This document shows, piece after piece, positions 62,022-64,000 of a stretch of 64,000 nt of DNA. Numbering within the stretch: the first letter of the stretch is position 1; every line of letters begins with the position of its first letter. The stretch is taken from contig CP119311.1 in assembly GCA_029202545.1 (NCBI GenBank), positions 1,736,001-1,800,000 of the forward strand, given 5' to 3'. This stretch comes from Candidatus Pseudobacter hemicellulosilyticus. GTDB lineage: Bacteria > Bacteroidota > Bacteroidia > Chitinophagales > Chitinophagaceae. The notes under the pieces were generated by a model. It was given only the letters and a program-made list of their open reading frames with translations. It was not told the DNA's origin and did not search any database. The translations under genes and the position numbers were made by a program.

Positions 62022-62815
62022 ATATACAGGAATACATAGCAAGCGGAATAGTACAGAGCTACGTGTTAGGTCTGGCCAGCGAACGCGAGCGTATGGAGTT
62101 TGAACAACTCTGCGCCACGTATCCTGAGCTGGTAACAGCACGGGATGAGTTCGAGCTTTCGCTGGAGCAGTTTGCTGTATCCAATTCTATAGAGCTCCCC
62201 ATGGAGATGAGGCTCAGATTTTTAGAAGCAGTTGACCAGCACCCTTCTATAAATCAATCATCAAAAGTCATCACTATGGAAAATGCAAACAGACCCGCGC
62301 GGCGAAGCAACTGGCTGGCCGTGGCTGCTGTTATCCTACTGATCGGTTGTGCTTATTTTGCCTATCAGTTCTATTCTCAAACCCAGGAACTGGCGGTGTC
62401 GAACCAGGAATTACGCAGTAAGCTTGATTCCACCGACAATATCCTGAACCAGATCATTGCCGAGCAGAAAGTGTTTAAAGATTCCAATGTTACCGTTGTC
62501 AGCATGGTGGGCACACAGGCTGCGCCCCGCTCTTCTGCCAACGTGTACTGGGATTCTGCTTCTTCCAGCGTTTACCTGGTAGTCAAGAACATGCCGAAAC
62601 TGCCTTCTGATCAGCAGTACCAGCTCTGGGCGCTGATCAATGGCCAGCCCAAAGACCTCGGTGTGTTTGATTCCGAGCAGGAAAAGCTGATCCTGAAAAT
62701 GAACAACACCCAAAAGGCGGAAGCCTTTGCTATCACCATCGAAAAACGAGGGGGCAATCCATCGCCTACCCTGGAAAAAATGCAATCGATGGGAAAAACG
62801 AAACTGCCATTGTAG
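62018..62815 (+). CDS. Anti-sigma-K factor RskA family protein
   Basis: This 265-residue protein is the membrane anti-sigma factor of the ECF gene upstream. It has a cytosolic N-terminal part (about 1-95; GIVQSYVLGLASERERMEFEQLCATYPEL) that would hold the sigma factor, one membrane helix (about 100-118) and an RskA-type periplasmic domain (YQLWALINGQPKDLGVFDSEQ, EAFAITIEKRGG). The start is GTG at 62018. Regulated proteolysis is the usual release route. Confidence 0.92.
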   Translation: MNIQEYIASGIVQSYVLGLASERERMEFEQLCATYPELVTARDEFELSLEQFAVSNSIELPMEMRLRFLEAVDQHPSINQSSKVITMENANRPARRSNWLAVAAVILLIGCAYFAYQFYSQTQELAVSNQELRSKLDSTDNILNQIIAEQKVFKDSNVTVVSMVGTQAAPRSSANVYWDSASSSVYLVVKNMPKLPSDQQYQLWALINGQPKDLGVFDSEQEKLILKMNNTQKAEAFAITIEKRGGNPSPTLEKMQSMGKTKLPL

Positions 62816-62858
62816 CGGGCCAGCTGAACATCAGGTCCGCAGGACAAATTTTTACAGG

Positions 62859-62895
62859 AAGATCCCGGCGCCTCAAGGCAGCCGGGATCTTTATT
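62859..62895 (+). terminator. Terminator of the sigma/anti-sigma operon
   Basis: AAGATCCCGGC (62859-62869) and GCCGGGATCTT (62881-62891) pair around an 11-nt loop, followed by TATTT. Confidence 0.85.
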
Positions 62896-63112
62896 TAAAG
62901 CTATTGATACAATAATGATACTGTTGCCGCTAAAAGATGGCTGTATACGCGCTCAGATACCCATACAGCCCTGCCGGAGGGATTCCTGAATAACTGCGCC
63001 TGCACTATACCCATTCACGGGAAATTATATCGCCTGAGCCGTTCCGGGTTTTCTTTTTTGACCGCTGGCCATTCTTCAATAGATTTGAGGATCAAACCCA
63101 ACTTTCCCTTTC

Positions 63113-63505
63113 GTGAAAAAGCTTGTAGCTAACATCTACCTACCCCTGATCTGGACCCTGCTGATCCAGGTAAGCCTATGTTTACCCGGTTCATCCCTCC
63201 CTTCTACCGGTATAAAGGTTCCTTTTTTCGATAAGATCGTTCATTTTACCCTTTTTGCCGGCTTTGGCGCCCTTTGGTGCCTGTATATTTACTGTAAAGA
63301 ATTTTCCCCAGAAAAAACCAGGCGCCTTTTTGTCTGGGTATTTCTGACCGCAACGGCCAATGGGATCCTGCTGGAGTTTATCCAGCTTTTCTTCATACCC
63401 GATCGCAGCTTTGATGCGCTGGATATTGTGGCCAATATGGCCGGGGCCGCCGCCGCCTGCTGGATCTGCTGTAATAAATTATTGAAAACCAGTGCGTCCG
63501 TGTAA
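63113..63505 (+). CDS. VanZ-like membrane protein
   Basis: This 130-residue protein starts with GTG at 63113 and has four hydrophobic helices with the VanZ pattern FFDKIVHFTLFAGFGALWCLY and LLEFIQLFFIPDRSFDALDIVANMAGA. VanZ relatives give low-level teicoplanin resistance, but most are of unknown function. In Bacteroidota it is often next to gcvH; here the sigma/anti-sigma pair lies between. Confidence 0.88.
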   Translation: MKKLVANIYLPLIWTLLIQVSLCLPGSSLPSTGIKVPFFDKIVHFTLFAGFGALWCLYIYCKEFSPEKTRRLFVWVFLTATANGILLEFIQLFFIPDRSFDALDIVANMAGAAAACWICCNKLLKTSASV

Positions 63506-63543
63506 CGCAAAGAGTCAAGATAAGTAGTTGACATAGGGGCAAT

Positions 63544-63569
63544 AAAAAAGCCCCTGTGGAAACAGGGGC
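63544..63569 (-). terminator. Leftward terminator-like hairpin
   Basis: GCCCCTGT (63550-63557) and ACAGGGGC (63562-63569) pair around GGAA. On the minus strand the stem is followed by six T, so it acts mainly on leftward transcription, perhaps of the gene at the right edge. Confidence 0.7.
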
Positions 63570-63936
63570 CGTAACCAAAACTAACTGCTTATGAGAAAAT
63601 TGACTGCTTTATTGTAAGATTCTTTAGTAATCGCTTTCCTGATCAGTATAACGCAAATCCGATGCCATTAGTATGATCGGGTTCGTTAAGGATCGTTTAA
63701 ACTTCAATTCCGATTTTATCTTCTATTTCTAAGAGCGTTACTGATTGACCACACAAAGGAACTACGACTAAATGATTTTTCAAGACCTTTAAAGGAATTT
63801 TTTAAAATGTTAACAATCCGTTGGCTATTATTTTGGCTTCAATAGGGGTTTTCAGTGAATTTTGGCACGCCCTACGGTTAAAAAACCATTAAATACAGGG
63901 CGTTTTGGGACTAACGGTTACTCCCTCCCAGCATTG
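63570..63936. other. AT-rich gap at the right edge
   Basis: No gene is recognised. A short plus-strand ATGAGAAAA frame (63592-63618, eight codons, MRKLTALL) sits in a context resembling the SusC start at 10672-10697. The remainder is AT-rich. Confidence 0.45.
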
Positions 63937-64000
63937 CTAACGGCCAAACAGCCCCTTAACATTGTCCAGCAGGTTGCCACCTTGTCCCTTACCCGAAAGC
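63937..64000 (-). CDS. 3' end of a leftward gene, cut by the window edge
   Basis: The frame is open from the right edge and stops with TAG at 63937-63939. Twenty residues are visible, ending NVKGLFGR, a glycine-rich amphipathic tail similar in style to DUF937-like or other Gly-rich proteins. Too little is seen to identify it. Confidence 0.4.
   Translation of the reverse strand, partial: LSGKGQGGNLLDNVKGLFGR

Noticed and set aside
1..64000. CRISPR arrays, tRNA, rRNA, insertion sequences, prophage
   Set aside because: No regularly spaced direct repeats, no tRNA T-arm pattern in the gaps I read, and no transposase, integrase or phage structural gene among the frames. A tRNA scan and IS search would settle this.

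Overview
The window looks like chromosomal DNA from a Bacteroidota bacterium, most likely family Chitinophagaceae (this is inference from gene content; no rRNA is present). The grounds are a SusC/SusD pair, gliding genes gldE-gldD behind mutY-ssb, an HU-TPR-tiny basic protein-RNase G cluster, DUF3109 and GldD families, several genes with TTG/GTG starts, and promoters of the Bacteroidota type (TTTG, 19-21 nt, TAnnTTTG). Most of the sequence is about half G+C, densely coded and mostly housekeeping. I found no rRNA, tRNA, CRISPR array, transposase or phage gene.

Layout. 1-7.3 kb: a truncated unknown gene and an AIM24-like protein, then leftward ricT-like/holB/glutathione peroxidase, a beta-helix lipoprotein and comF. 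7.4-10.2 kb: radA, a 0.7 kb non-coding stretch with a possible tiny gene, and a YugP-type membrane protease. 10.7-15.2 kb: an isolated SusC/SusD nutrient-uptake pair. 15.3-22.6 kb: RNase G, a 31-residue ribosomal-protein-like gene, a TPR protein and HU run leftward; mutY, ssb, gldE and gldD run rightward. 22.6-30.7 kb: DUF3109, lutB, a deacetylase-like protein, an EamA transporter, purH and comEC.

30.7-33.6 kb is the accessory part. An 890-bp gene-free stretch precedes a soluble 165-residue protein of unknown function with its own terminator, followed by two paralogous, strongly AT-rich seven-helix membrane proteins. Base composition jumps back to the local norm at a histidine kinase/LuxR-type regulator pair (33.7-35.2 kb) that has almost no sensor domain. 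This cassette is the best candidate for an undescribed system.

35.3-64 kb: carB (without its usual C-terminal regulatory domain), a repeat-bearing gap, an M23 peptidase and Bcp peroxiredoxin, a coiled-coil membrane protein, birA/rsfS/ftsH/lutC-like, lpxH with neighbours, an MscS channel, a thioredoxin-like protein, a MerR-type protein with a long disordered arm, gyrB, a DUF1501/DUF1800 pair, an outer-membrane barrel, serS, gcvH, an ECF sigma/anti-sigma pair, VanZ, and the 3' end of a leftward gene at the right edge. Functionally the window joins DNA maintenance (holB, radA, mutY, ssb, comEC, gyrB), RNA and ribosome care (RNase G, bS22-like, rsfS), envelope functions and central metabolism (purH, carB, gcvH, lut genes).
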